From Luscinia megarhynchos (taxonomy: Eukaryota > Chordata > Aves > Passeriformes > Turdidae), in contig CM067592.1 of the NCBI GenBank assembly GCA_034336665.1, positions 49,865,783 through 49,929,782 of the forward strand: a DNA stretch of 64,000 bases, read 5' to 3'. Every line of letters begins with the position of its first letter. Positions within the stretch are counted from its first letter, which is position 1. The position numbers and the translations under genes were made by a program. Positions 1 through 13,905 of the stretch are shown here, piece by piece. Under the pieces are notes generated by a model. It worked only from the letters and a program-made list of their open reading frames with translations. It had not been told where the DNA came from and searched no databases.

Positions 1-3000
1 TTATTTTATTTTTGCATACTGTTTACTATTTTGTTTTTGCATATTCAGTCCTTTTTGTAGAAAAAGGATGTTTCTGAAGCCGTAGGCCACTTTCGTCTTC
101 CTTTTAACTTCCACTCTCTCTCATTACAATAACACTGACAGAGTCAAAACAGGAGCCTGCTGGACCACGGGCAGCCACCTGCATCATATGCTACAGAGAC
201 AGGCAAACTCCTGTCAAGCATGACACTTTCCATTTTCCAATGTGGGAAATCCAGAGTCATGTTCACTTGATGTTTGTTAAAGTCCCATCTAGAAGCTTTC
301 CTTAAGCATTGCAGCACATCTCTCCTGCCTTCCCCTGATGCAACAAAGCAATTTGGTTCTAAAGGAGAAATAAATCCCAAAAGCCTAATGCTGCACCTTG
401 TAGGCATCCAAGGTGTATTTATTTGCTACTGTGTGGTCCTCCCCATGCCAACAGCAGGAAAAAATACATCCTCATTTTGCAGAAGTGTGGCAGGTTGTAT
501 TGTTTATTTCCTTTTCCTTAACAATCTTTGCCTCCTGTTCCTGGTTTTCCTCTCCTGACATACTCTGCTAAGTCCCACTACAATATTCGCGGGCTACCTT
601 TCCTTGTGCTGCATTTTAGAAACAGAGAAGTAAGCAAGGTGGATGTCTGCCACCGGTGTCCTCCAGAGACAATCTGTCAGTTAGGAGAAGGTGGAGAAAG
701 TGGGTGCATATAAGAATTGCAAACTGACCATCTGCAAGGCAAAGATGAGACTGCCTCTATTACACATAGCCTGCAGCCCATCTCCAAACACCAAATGTTT
801 CTCTGCTAAAAGTTCTTCAAATTGTAATGGATACTTCAATGCCAGAGAAAATTTTACTCCTCTGGTAGCAGGTGTAACCTTTTAGCTCCTTGTGAAGTGA
901 TGAGCAGTTGTCCCAGAGCCTCACTGCTGAAACAAAATAAAGCCTGAGGCAGGGATGTGCATTATGTCTGAGAAACAGGAATGTGAGTGAATGAGTGTTT
1001 AGTGTGGCTTCTGTAACTGGGACACACTGCTTTAGCTTACGCAGAAAGCAGCTGCGGAGAGCAGCTATCTATGGTTTCTGAGAGTTAAACTTAAAAATGT
1101 CTGTGAGCCATCTTAAAGAGCAGAACTAGAAAGATCATCCTTTCCTCTGATGCCCTCCTGTTTGTTTGGGTTTTTATTTTGTTGGTTTTGTTGTTTTTTT
1201 TTCATATAACCATAGTTTGTGGCACAACGGCATATTTTAATATTTTCTGGCCACTGGTCACTTTCACTTGCAGCAAAGAGCTTGCAATTACCAAAGACAG
1301 TGGCAAGAAAAGAAGTTTGGGTTGCAAAATGTTGAAGTGCTAAAATGGTACCTGCACAGTAAGCACAAAATGGCCAGCACTGTCTTTCCCATTTAGCAGT
1401 CCTACTATCATGCTGCTATGACACAACAGTTTACTGAGGTTTGGATGCTAAAGAAAAATACCCTCAAAAATCCCAAAGCCCTCAATTTCAATAAAAACTA
1501 CCTGGAGTTCCTTATATAGCTCCTATTATTTAATTCTGACCACCCTGCAATGTGCAGTGTTACATTTCTGTTAGGTTGTACCAGCTCCCTGTCTTTTATC
1601 CCTGCTCTGAGGAGGCAGAGATAAGAAGGCAGGCCTGGATGGATGGGGGGTGATGCTGAGTGAAGCCCAGATACACACCCCAGTACTTGCATTGTCTCTG
1701 TAAGGGAGAATGTACATTCAAGATACTTACTGTGGCCAAGGCATCAGGCATTTTGTCACCCTCGTTAGAAGGCAGAGTCAGAAGCTGTGTGTGGGTAGTG
1801 GTGTGGGTCCAGGTACCCAGCCCCTCCTCTGAAGCAGGAATGACTCTTATGCTAAGCAAAGCACACAGTAACAAGTGCAAAACCTGCACCATGTGTTATA
1901 TGTAAACAAACACACCCACTTACAGTCTGGAGGACAATCTGCCTTTCTGCCTTCTAGGATCCTAGTGCTGGCTTCAGTTGTTCATACTCTCATTCCTCCA
2001 GGAAAATTATTTGAAAACCATAATCACAGTTTTCTTTTTGTTAGCTGCCTGTACACATGCTTGAAATTTTTACTCACTTTCGTTGAGAAAGAAGGTCTTC
2101 CATAAACTTGGAAGTGTAGCCCTTCTCATCTAATTTTCCTAGTCCAAATGCTTCTCTCAGTGGCCCCATATTTTGGATAAGAGTGGCAAATTTGGTTTTC
2201 CTTGTCCAGCATTCCAGCCTTTGCATTATAAGTATGTATTGAAGTGTGAGGTATTCAGTGTCTGCAGGTCCAGAGGGAAAAATCTTGCTTTCTTGCAGGA
2301 GGAAAGAGATGATTTCAAGGCAGACTCAGAGAAGCTCTCAGCAACATGCTCTCCAGGGATGGTAATCCATCCTGCGTACCGATCCAGCAGGAGGGCTTAG
2401 CACCTAAATGGTGCTGTCCTTTGAGGATTGAATTGTAGCAGGACTTCTGCTGTCTTAGTGTGCAGCTGGATTTTACTGTTTCCTTCTGCTGCATGCTTTT
2501 CAGCTTGCTAGGAACTGGGGGTTAACTGCTTTCATGACATGCCTTCTTTCACAGATTTTTTTCTCCTCCTTATGTTTAAGATTCTGCTGTCTTCATTCTA
2601 TGTCATACAGTGTGCTATGCCAGACTCTTCTAGACTTTCTGCACCATTATCATGCAGCACAAATTATTCTGAATGGGAGTAAACAAAGGGATTATGAGAG
2701 AGTAGAAAAGCAAGAAAAGTTTGTTACTAAAAAAGTTGCTTAGAAGCAAAAATATTTTGCTTCTCTAGTTTGGACTTATAATTCATGTGGAGAGAGAGGA
2801 TGAATCAAAAATGAACATTTTTGTGTTCATTTCAGAATATTTGTGTGCTGCAAGGTAGAGCACTTTTCTACATTTAATTCTGTCCATACTGGCCCCAAAA
2901 ATATGGAATGCTTCATGAATTTGCATGTTGCCCTTGTGTAGGGACCATATTAATATATGTATTTAAAATTAACCTTTTTGGTGCTTCAGTTCCCACTCCC

Positions 3001-4286
3001 ACTGATAGCAGAGGGAGCTAGCAGTCTGGGGTACTGGATGAGAACCCCAAGAAGAAGATTTGCAGCACATTTGGTGTACCCATTCCCTTTGCAAGTCTAC
3101 TGCCTCAAGCACTGGCAGCACGTATACATCTTTATCCTGGGTGACATCCTGTGAAATCTGACCAACCAAACAGCACAGAAATCCTCTCATGTTCCTGTGC
3201 CTTTATTTGACAGTTGCACTTAAAATGCATTTTTATAAGCATAAAATCTATAATTGATTGAACACTGTTTGCAACATGATCAAATTTGGTTCAGAAGAAC
3301 TTCCTCTCAAACACTCTGTGGGCTAAACATAACTGTCTCGTCTCATTTACCCAAGGGAATATGCTAATTATTATTCTGTGATTTTTTTGTTATACCTTCA
3401 TGAATGTTGGCTTTGAAAGACATCCCTAGCAGAGATGTACATTTCTCATTATCTCAACCTGTGTAACTCATGTGTGCAATATTTTATAAAATAAAGAGAC
3501 ATTGAAAAGGATAATACTAATTCTGTTCTCTCTGTTCTCTACCTGCTCCAGTATGGTTTTGGGATTTCTTGCTTTTGTTTTTGTTTTGAGGGCTTTTTTT
3601 GTTTGCTTCATTTTGGTTTTGGTTTTAGCTTTGTTTCATTTTCATTTTTTGTTTTTATGTTTGTTTTTTTGTTTTTCTGGGAATGGATGTATTTCATTTT
3701 ATTAAAACATCTTTGTTACAGTTTTAATATAACAGTGGTTATACTGCAGGCAATTGCAGTAATAAGTCAACTTATTATGTGTGCTCAAAGGCGTGTTGTT
3801 TTGGTGGATTAAATTGGGTGCTGTAGGAACACATTAAGAAACTTTACATTATGAGAACACATTAAGGGCTGGACAAGGGAAAGGAGACTGTTTTTACAGC
3901 ATGTGGATTGGTGTTCCTTGACCACTATCTCAAGGTGTAAGATGTCTCACATAGATGGGAATGACATCTGTCCCCCTCCCAATATCTGCTGGTATTTGTG
4001 CCTGGATTCTGGCCTCACATCTAGATGTGTGGAATTAAACTGTGATATAAAATCAATAGGGAACAGAGCTTGCTGTCTGTAGAATTACAGCTGAACAAAG
4101 TTTCATGCTGATGGGTGTACTTAAAAGGCTATAACTCCTTTTTTCTGCATATGATCCTTGAAGAGGAACTCACTCAGTAAGTCTATGGGAATTTTAACTA
4201 TTTCAAAATTAAATCTTTAACAATCAGAAATGGGGAATAGAGCAAAACTTTCTGAATATAATTAGTCAGGGAAGCCAGCAAGTACA
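1..4286. other. intergenic, no gene seen
   Basis: Unique AT-rich sequence with a T-rich run near 1165-1205 and the T/G-rich patch at 3.6 kb. Open frames are all under about 100 residues and lack recognisable domains. No repeat family was recognised. Confidence 0.7.
3555..3690 (+). repeat. T/G-rich low-complexity stretch (TTTTG-like)
   Basis: Irregular repeats of TTTTGTTTTT and TTTTGG fill this stretch, with almost no A or C. The two overlapping Phe/Leu-rich frames here come from this composition. Confidence 0.85.
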
Positions 4287-5222
<936 letters not shown>

Positions 5223-8200
5223 GCGTCCCCCCTTCCCCCCCATAGAATCTAAAGTTTTCTGCAAATCTTCTTGCTAGAAACCTTAGGGAAAGAAGTGTTT
5301 TGTAAATATTGTCCTTGATGAGAAAGTTATTAATGAATTAGGAAAGGAGTCGTTTTTTCATCTTCTCAATCAGATTGAATCATATTAAAGGGTTGACTGT
5401 TACACGCCAAGTTTTTCAAGGTACAAGAAGTGGTGCACTCATTTCCCACCACAAAATGAACAGACTTTTGAATCTGTAGAGAAACATTCTTCTAGCCTGG
5501 CTAAAAAGCTCACCCTATGACAGAACTTGTTGTTTTCAGCAGTACAGTCTTTGCCAGGGTTCCCTCCTTTCAGCTCCCTTCTGAGATCACCTGAACCAGA
5601 CAGCACAATGGGATGTCCACAGTGCCTTGAGTTGCCCTGAGTATTTTTGGTAATTCAGCCATCCTGCAGGAAATAATAAGAGTAATTTGTGGCTGGGAAA
5701 AGCAGAAGCATGTAATAGATGATTTAATTTTCCTTGACTTTTATATGTGATTTTGTAAAGGCATATCCTCGTGCTTGTGTATGGGTGTATGGGAAGGGGG
5801 TAAGGAAGTTTGTTTTGCGGGGAGGGCAAAAGAGGTTTCACTCAGCCCTCTATATAAATTCCTTGTTGTGTCTTTCGCTCTAAAACATTGCATTCTTCAG
5901 CTGAATGTAATGACATCTCACTTCCTCAAAGGAAACTTGAGCCCCTAAGAGGCCTTTGCTAAGTTTCTGTCATTGCAGTGATGTGGGAGTTGCTGCCCCT
6001 CTGCTGCTGGTATGGAGCCCTGAAATAACATGAAGCAGCTTTTCATATTTCTTGAAGAATTCAGGGGCTTTCAGCAGTGTTCAAATGCAGGACCAGGATC
6101 ATTTTATTATTGAAAAGGAAGAAAAAAGAAAAAAAATTACCTATTCCACCAAAACCACAGAGCCTATAGTAATAATGTGTTTTACAAGTTTCTCAGCCTT
6201 GGGAGAAAAATTATGTACTCATTCATTGACAAATCTTTAGAAACTCACCTTTTTATACAGTCTTGCTGTGCATAGCTAGGAGCATTCCCTGGAGACCTCT
6301 GTCCATACTTAGTGGTACAGGGGCCAGTTGTAACTTTAGAATGGGGAACATATTAGAAATTTGAAGCTGCCCTTAAAACCAGAACTAGCAATTTTCTTCA
6401 GTACTGGAGTGGTAGCCCTTAGCAAAGGTCATACTTTATACCACTGACATATTCATGTGCTAACACAGCACCTTATAATATCCCACAAATTTAGTATTGA
6501 ATAAATAAGAGTTTCATCAGCAACTGATAGAGAGAAGGTTTTATGATAAATTTGGACCAAAAAGCAATCAATTAATTAATTATATTTATTGAAGAAATAT
6601 TTTTCTTCTGTCTGCTGGGATGCTTTAAATCTTGTGCCATTTATAGGTCAGTGTGCTTACTTTGTGAGATAACCACACTACACATTTCTACTGGGCATGA
6701 GTGAACATGTTGAAGCACTTGTATGTTTATCTGCCCTCCCCCATGGCTCTCATATAAAAGAGATGTTACACTTTGAGAGTTTATATAGGCTAGCTAACTT
6801 TTATGTAAACAAAAAACTTGATGGAAGAGGGGATCTGTGCAGAAATGAGGAGTGCCAGATGAATGAATGGGGGTTATTCACCCTCTGGATGTTGAGATCA
6901 TGCTGTGCTAAATTTGACTTCTTATTTAAAGCAGTGCTAACTTCAAAGCAGCAACATTGAAGAACAGGAGGGCTTTGGTTATTGTGAAGATGGGGAACTT
7001 CCCGTGGCTGGCTGTGAACAGATGGGATAATGTGGGATTTCTACATGGAAAGTGCAGCAAGGAACAGGGCATTCCTCAGCCGAGGAGCACACCATTTTCC
7101 TGAGGGATATAATACCAGGGGTATTCTGTCCCATGCCAGATTCACTCAGATTTGGTTGAGATTTATTTGCAGTACTTTGTTATTTTTTCTTCTGTTCTGG
7201 AACACAACGAGATCTCTTGATGCTTGCACTCCAAGACCCTGAACTCTCCAGACCTTGTGCTCTTCTCAAGGTAAGCAGCAGGACAGGCCTACTCCCTTTC
7301 CCTTTCTCCCAGCAATACACCATTTTCATCGGATCACAGGGTCCAGGTAGGTGCCTGTTTGTGGAGCAGGGCAGCACTAGCAAACAAGAATGTTTCTACA
7401 CCTCTTACAGTGGTGAAGAGGTGTGGCTGTTTAACCCCTGCACAGAGCAGCACTATCCCAAGCCCGGGTGGGTACCTGACCTGCAATACAGGTGCAAGCC
7501 TTTATGGGGCTGGGAGGCTGCATTTTGTTTGGAAAGAGCTCCTGGAGAGGACTGTACAAAATGTTCAGATCAAAACTTCCAGCAATGAAAGGCTACCCAG
7601 GTTTGGGTGTCATTACCGGCCCTGATGATGTGTGCCAGGAGGATCTGCATGCCGCTAGGCTGCTGAACGGCTGCATTTCAAGGGAAACTGCTCTGATTTA
7701 TAGCTCAGTGTCAGTAGCACATTGCAGTCCAGCAGCCGTGGACTGGCAGGGGAATGGACAAGACGACTGGGTATTGGTATGTCTTACATGTGTGATCCTC
7801 AAGTCAACAGCAAAGCATTTTAATGATCTGTCCTCTCATTAATCTCAGACGTGAAAAACTGTGACTGTCTGGGAACCAGGTGACACCTGTCTAGACAAAA
7901 CAATAAATTTTTTGGCTAATGTATTTTACTGTGTACTGCACCACATACAGACACAACACCAGGATACTTATACATTGTGCTGAAGAGGATTGCTGTCTTT
8001 TGCTAACAATATGCACTATTGCCCCAAGTCTACGGGACAGAAGAGTATTTGATTTAACTTGAGTGAGATAAATCCTGTCAATGAGAGGGACACTCTGCAT
8101 ATTTGGAAGCATACCCTGACTCAGCAGGACTTGCACAAATATTTTTCTTGGACAGTTACCATGCAGTCAAGTAGCTGCTACTACACATTTGCCCTTTTAT

Positions 8201-11200
8201 ACCAATCTAGACAAAGGGTTATCTGTTAGCAAGAAGTTCTTAAAAATAATTTGAGATAAAATGTTAGATTAAATTCTTACACATGAGATAAAAGTATCTC
8301 TGTCTACAATAAAAATATGCACAGTTCATCCATTTGGAGCTCTGAGATCCTCTTTGCCTTCACTGGCAACTCTAACTTTACTCAGAGATTAGTGGGGCTG
8401 ATTATTATTCACTGCTTCTGCTAACACTGAAATGAAGGGGCTTCCAATGATCTTCAAAGCAAGGATGCAAAAAATCGTACACAGGGCACAATTATATTCA
8501 CATGAGGCTACAGATGCCAAAGTATGAACACATTTAAAGAAAAAGAAAACAAAACAGATTACGCTAATTCATATGGGAGAGGCCTGTCATTACATTTGAT
8601 GATTTCAATGCTTTGTTCTGCTGTTTTCTAGAGCATTTTTGAGGAATAAAGAGCAAAAAAACCTACTTTATGGGTGTAGATATAACCTAAACTGGTGCTT
8701 CTCTAAACTATCTGCTGGCAACAGCTGGAGTCATGATACCAAATATCCGTCCTTCTGATACCTGGTTTACTGCTCCTATTCTAAGATTCCTTTGCAGAAG
8801 GCCCTGGCCTGTAAAATCTGGACTCTGATCACAGCTATCTCTTACCCTTTGGTAAAAAAAAAATCAAAGGATCAACGAAATCAAAGGATTACTCTTTGGT
8901 CTGGCCTTGGCATTGGCATGTAACTGGATAAAAAAAGAGTTAACTTTCTGTTTTATTGTACTGTGTTTTAGTTTCTCTTGGATAATGCTTATAACACCTT
9001 CTGAACCAAACCCTGAGCAACCTTCGATGGACAATTGCCTGTGTGCACCTGCAAGGCTAAAATAATCAGAACAAGCTCCTGGGCAGCTCAGAGTATTGCT
9101 ACCCACTGACTGTGTCAATGACTTTTGACCATGTTTGCAGCTGACAGAGACGAACAGTATCGAACATTGAAGGGAAATAACTGAAAGGCATAAGGAAAAA
9201 TAGACCAGATGTTGCAGAGTAAGAAGTCAAGCTCATCTGCAGAGGAAACTTCCAGAGACTGAAGCTTCTACAGCTGCACCTTAGTTGGGATTACTAACCC
9301 TGAGATTCCATGGTGGCAGCTGGGATTTCACACAGACATTTTACAAGTTAAAATCACAAACACCTGTGTTTGGAGCCCTTGTCTCTGAGCAAGCCGTGGG
9401 GAAATGTGTGCTGACAGGTGAATGCACATTCCATTGGATTCTGAAGTCCATCTCTGTCCCTAAGGCAATGCCTCCACTGGCCTGATTTGGTCGCACACAT
9501 CACAGGATCACGTAATATTCTTCCTGCAGATTTGGCAATGCCGTAACTTGTAAAACACCAGCACAATATCAGCAGCAGTACTTCTTAGCAAGTGCTCTTT
9601 CTGTCTAGTCACTAGCAGCCGTCAGTTCCCGGCTTTAAATGATTGCAGCCAAACGCAGTTCTTTCAGTTCCAAACCCTGAAACCATTGACCTAAGCAGCT
9701 GGCTGCCTTGTGTCTCCTGGGGCGGTCTTTTTCCAAAGAAACCCGTGATTCATCTGCAGATGGCTCCCTGAATCAGCAGGCAGCTCCACCCACAGCCAAG
9801 AAAACTCACAATCCCAGGGCTTGCTGCCCCAGCAAGGATGTGGACCCCAGGGCTGGCATTAACCTCTCTGCGTTTTCAGAAACTTCTTGCTGTTTGTTTC
9901 AGGCTCAATGCTTGGCTGGGTGGCAGGAAGGAGAAAGACTTATGGGACCACGGTGGGAGTTTGTGTTGCAGAGCACTATGATACTGCAGGACAATATCCA
10001 CAAGGCACCCCAGGATGGGTGTGACTACTTTTGGGATGGATTTTCTGTCCTTCTAATGAACATAATTTGTCCTAGCCAGGCAGCAGCAAGCATGTTGATG
10101 CTGTTACCGAGTAACAGACATGGTGGGATGCAGCAGGGATCATTTCCTGATCTGCTTCATTTACTGGGGCAGGAAAAGTGGGGCAGAAGTATAAGACTCA
10201 TTCTTCACCCTTCCCTGCATTGTTAGTGCTGCTTGCTGGCCCTTGAAGTTTTACTTCCCATGATTTTGGCACTATCAGGAGAAATTGGCTTGTTCAGAGC
10301 ATGCTTGAAAATGCCAGCCTCGCTTATGACAGTGAAGTTTTTGTAATATCAACAGTTACGCAAGGCAAAGATTTACAACACCTATGCTGCTGTAAATAAG
10401 GACAGTTTTGATCACATAACACAGTTTTTTGAGTCGCTGCAAGTTCATGCTGGAGTTATATAAGAATGACCTGTACTTGACCTCCCCTGGCAGTTTCCCA
10501 CATGCAATTAGAGATCTTCTGGTGACAAACATATGATTGGATCCAAACAATTTGGCAGATTCCAGATATAGAAATTTCTGGTAAGCTGAGACTCCAAACA
10601 GCCTGATGCTGCCCCAGGCACATCTTCCAGATGTACAACTTTGGTGGCAAACAGACAAAAAAAATTTCCTTTCTCCCTCTTTTCTCTTTCCACTTGCTTC
10701 AGAGGTACTTTCATAAAAAAAAGCCTTCTGGTATCCCCTGCCTGGCTGAATTAATATCTTACAGCTAGCTCTGAAAGTGCCCTTCCTATGAAGTTTGTCT
10801 CTTTAAAAATTAAATGCATGTTTCAATAAGGCAAAAATGTGGCCATTTGCCACCTACAGCAGTACAAATTCATGCTATGAGTCTCCCAAGCCAAAATGAG
10901 AGGAGGGCATTGGAAGTCCCCTGCCTCCTATTGATTGCAACACAGCTTGTTTTATGCCTCTTTGTTTTTCCCCCTCGATCAGTGCAACAGAGTGAGAGCG
11001 AAGGGGAAAATCAAAGAGACATAAAACTCCTTGCTAGGTTCCATAGTTGTCATCCAAACCTGCAGTGTTGAGAAGGGGAATGCTGTAACTTGTGGCTCAA
11101 ATCAGGCCAACCATCAGCCCCAGGACTTAATTGAAGGCCAGTCCACGGGCAGCCAGAGGTATAATGCCAGCCCAGTCTCATGGGAGACCCAGCTGACAAC

Positions 11201-11209
11201 AGGTGCTGG
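5223..11209. other. intergenic, no gene seen
   Basis: Unique sequence. The longest frames (7217-7588, 123 codons; 9708-10226, 172 codons, both plus) show no domain, no repeated motif and no splice-framed conservation that I recognise; I treat them as chance. AT-rich (ATTA)-type sequence is present at 6568-6590. Confidence 0.65.
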
Positions 11210-11275
11210 GGCCATTGAGATCATAACATTGGCAAGGTTGGAAAAGACCTCTAAGATCATTGAGCTCCACTTATT
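11210..11275 (-). mobile_element. short CR1 3' remnant, minus orientation
   Basis: The sequence GGCAAGGTTGGAAAAGACCT followed by CTAAGATCATTGAGCTCCA matches the reverse complement of the last ~60 bases of CR1. Flanking sequence on both sides is no longer recognisable. Confidence 0.6.
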
Positions 11276-13137
11276 TTACCCTTAGTTTTACCAACATTCC
11301 TGAACAAGCAAATGGGCGGCCTTAGAGCCATGGTGAGCTGCTCAGCAAAGTTCAGTGAAGCACACTTCTGTCTAGAAATCATTTTCCTAAGCCTGTCCAA
11401 ACAAAGGCATCAAATGTACAGCAACAGCAGCATAATGGAAATTTTGTGAGACCCACCACATCCAACTGACTATTTTAGGCTCATACAAAATGAGATAGTC
11501 TGCCTGTTGGTGAGCAAGGAGAGACTCTCAGCTCCTGTTGTGAATGGATTGAGATCAAGATAATAATTAATCCCTATTGTGTATTTTGTATGAGCTTCTG
11601 AGAGCTGCCATGAAGTCAATAGGTGAGAATACTTAAGCAAGCTTGCCCTAAGGGTCTGTGCAGTTTATCCCTTTCTGAGCAGAAAAGTTCATTATTTGAC
11701 AGTGACTTGCCTATAAACATCTGACTAGGAACCAAAACGTTATTGCCAAACAGGATAGTTCTCTGAAACAGGCTCAGCCGTGTTCTTCACCCTGCTTTGG
11801 GTAAAATACAGACAAAAATACTTTATGTATCATTACAACTATTACATTTGGTGTAATGGGCCTGATCCAGCTTTCATTCAAGACAGTTGAACAATTCCCA
11901 TTGGCCTCACTTAGGAGATGGCTACACTTCGCAGCCAGCTCTAGTTAAGTTAAAGACAAATTCGAACATTCCGAAAGCAATAAGGAGTGCTGTGATAGCT
12001 GCTTTTCCCTGGTATTTGCATTCCTGGGGTTGAAGACAAAAAATGTACCTGAACCTTTCTTTGGGAATTTATTTAATAAAAAAATAGCCCTTTCATGGGC
12101 TCCTTTTCCAGCAATAAACAAACTTTGTCTAGAGAGATACTTTATAAATAAGTTAATCTGAAACTGTGCTAAAACAGTATTTGGGAAACTGAGGCATAGG
12201 GTGAAGATATCCGTTTCTTTCTTTCATTCTAACATATATCACTTTAATGGCTGTTCCCTGGCTTTTTCTGATAAAGAAGTGACAAATTTCTGCAGTTGTT
12301 CTGGGGCACAAAGCATTAATGGAAAAATTCTTACCGCTGCAGAGTTGGAAATGGTTTGGATCACACAGGTTTCAGGATCACTAACAATGGCCCTAAATGG
12401 GTAACTTTATGCTGTCTGTGTTTCAGTGTTGGCTGTGCAAAGGGAAGAGAAGAGCTAGAGGAATCAGCTCTCACAGTGATTGCCCAAAATATTCACAGTC
12501 CTGGTTAATGGAGGTCTTCTTCCCTGTTCTCCTTTCTGAACCTGAGAAAATCAGGCAGTAACTCACATGACGGTTCAAGTCAGGCTGCTTTACTCTCCTC
12601 CTCAAAAAAGAAGCAAATTGAGGACAAGATAAGACTAAGCATTGCACTCAGTAGCACTGAGGTTTGTAGAGGCTACATGAGTAGTGAGTAGGTCTGGGCT
12701 ACCTAAAAAGCTACAGGTTGCATCTTCATCAAATGGAAACACAGAAAGTTAGAAACTCATGGATGGAAAAAACCAGCCCAAATAAAAATCACCTGTGGTC
12801 TTCTATCTAAATAGAGTTAAGAAATTTCTGGAAGAAATAAGTTTCTCCCTTGAAAAGAAAAACCCCAATAGGAGCTATAACTGCTGAGTTCCATGGCTTG
12901 TGCAGTGGAGTGAGGAGGGGTCGGGTTGCACAACAGCGAGTTATACAGGTGTAAAGAGTAAAGGTCTGGGAATGTGGTTACAGTTTGTAGAGCTCAGAAA
13001 GTGTGTGTCTGTATTTTAGGGGATGCTGGACTGCCAAAATATGATGCACACACAAATCACACCTAAAGAATATGCTGCCACAGCAGAGACAACAGCACAG
13101 AATATTTTTTTGGGGAAGAGAATAAAATCAGAAAATC
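11276..13137. other. intergenic, no gene seen
   Basis: Unique AT-rich sequence between two CR1 fragments. Nothing recognisable was found. Confidence 0.65.
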
Positions 13138-13905
13138 TGTTGACTCTCTTGAAGGCAAGGAGGCCTTACAGAGAGACCTTGAGAAATTAGAGGGCTGGGC
13201 AATCATCAGCTGTATGAAGTTCAACAAGGGACAGTGCCATATTCTGTACCTGGGATGGGCCAACCATGGATTTACAGACAGAACCAGGAACAAGAGGCTG
13301 GAAGCAGAAATGAGTGCAGGAAATGGACCTGGGGATCCTGGTTGAAGTTGAACACGAGCCAGCAGTGCCCTGGCACCAGGAGGGCCAAGAGTGCCCTGGG
13401 GAGCATCAGGCACAGCATCACAGCCGGGCAAGGGAGGGGATTGTCCTGCTCTGCTCTGAGCTGGGGCAGCCTCACCTCCAGTGCTGGGGCAGCTCTGGGT
13501 CAGAGAGTGTCCAAAGGAGGCCATGAGGGTGTGAAGGGTTTGGAGGGGAAGCCGTGTGAGCAGTGGCTGAGGGCACTGCTCAGTCTGGAGGAGACTGAGG
13601 GGAGACCTCACTGCAGTCACAGCTTCTTGTGAGGGGACAGGAGGGGCAGGCACTGATCCCTGCTCTGTGGGGGCAGGGACAGGACCCGGGGGAATGGCCT
13701 GTCAGGGAAGGTTTAGGTTGGGTATTAGAAAAAAATTCTTTCCCCAGAGGGTAGTTGGGCACTGGAACAGGCTCCCCAGGGAAATGGTCACAGTGGCGTT
13801 TGGACAATGCACTTGTGTACACTGTGTGACTTGGGGATGGTGCTGTGCAGGGCCACGAGATATATAAGCCTTATGAGTCCCTTCCAAATTAGCATTCTGT
13901 GAAAA
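13138..13905 (+). mobile_element. CR1 LINE 3' end, degraded, plus orientation
   Basis: This is a 5'-truncated copy of the chicken repeat 1 family non-LTR retrotransposon. Broken frames translate to the C-terminal part of CR1 ORF2 (downstream of the reverse transcriptase core). Around 13700-13790 the frame reads a GRFRLGIRKKFF segment followed by HWNRLPREMV, both hallmarks of this region; 13370-13470 and 13545-13630 give further ORF2-like residues in another frame. The copy ends at an ATTCTGTGA motif (13894-13902), the typical CR1 3' terminal octamer repeat, which fixes the orientation. Frameshifts and internal deletions make it non-coding. The 196-residue open frame on the opposite strand is only its antisense shadow. 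Confidence 0.92.

Noticed and set aside
9708..10226. 172-residue plus-strand frame, longest frame outside repeats
   Set aside because: No domain, signal peptide, membrane segment or recognisable exon structure; the composition is like the neighbouring intergenic DNA. RNA evidence would be needed to revive it.
13063..13653. 196-residue minus-strand frame
   Set aside because: It is antisense to the degraded CR1 ORF2 region; the plus strand carries the recognisable CR1 residues.
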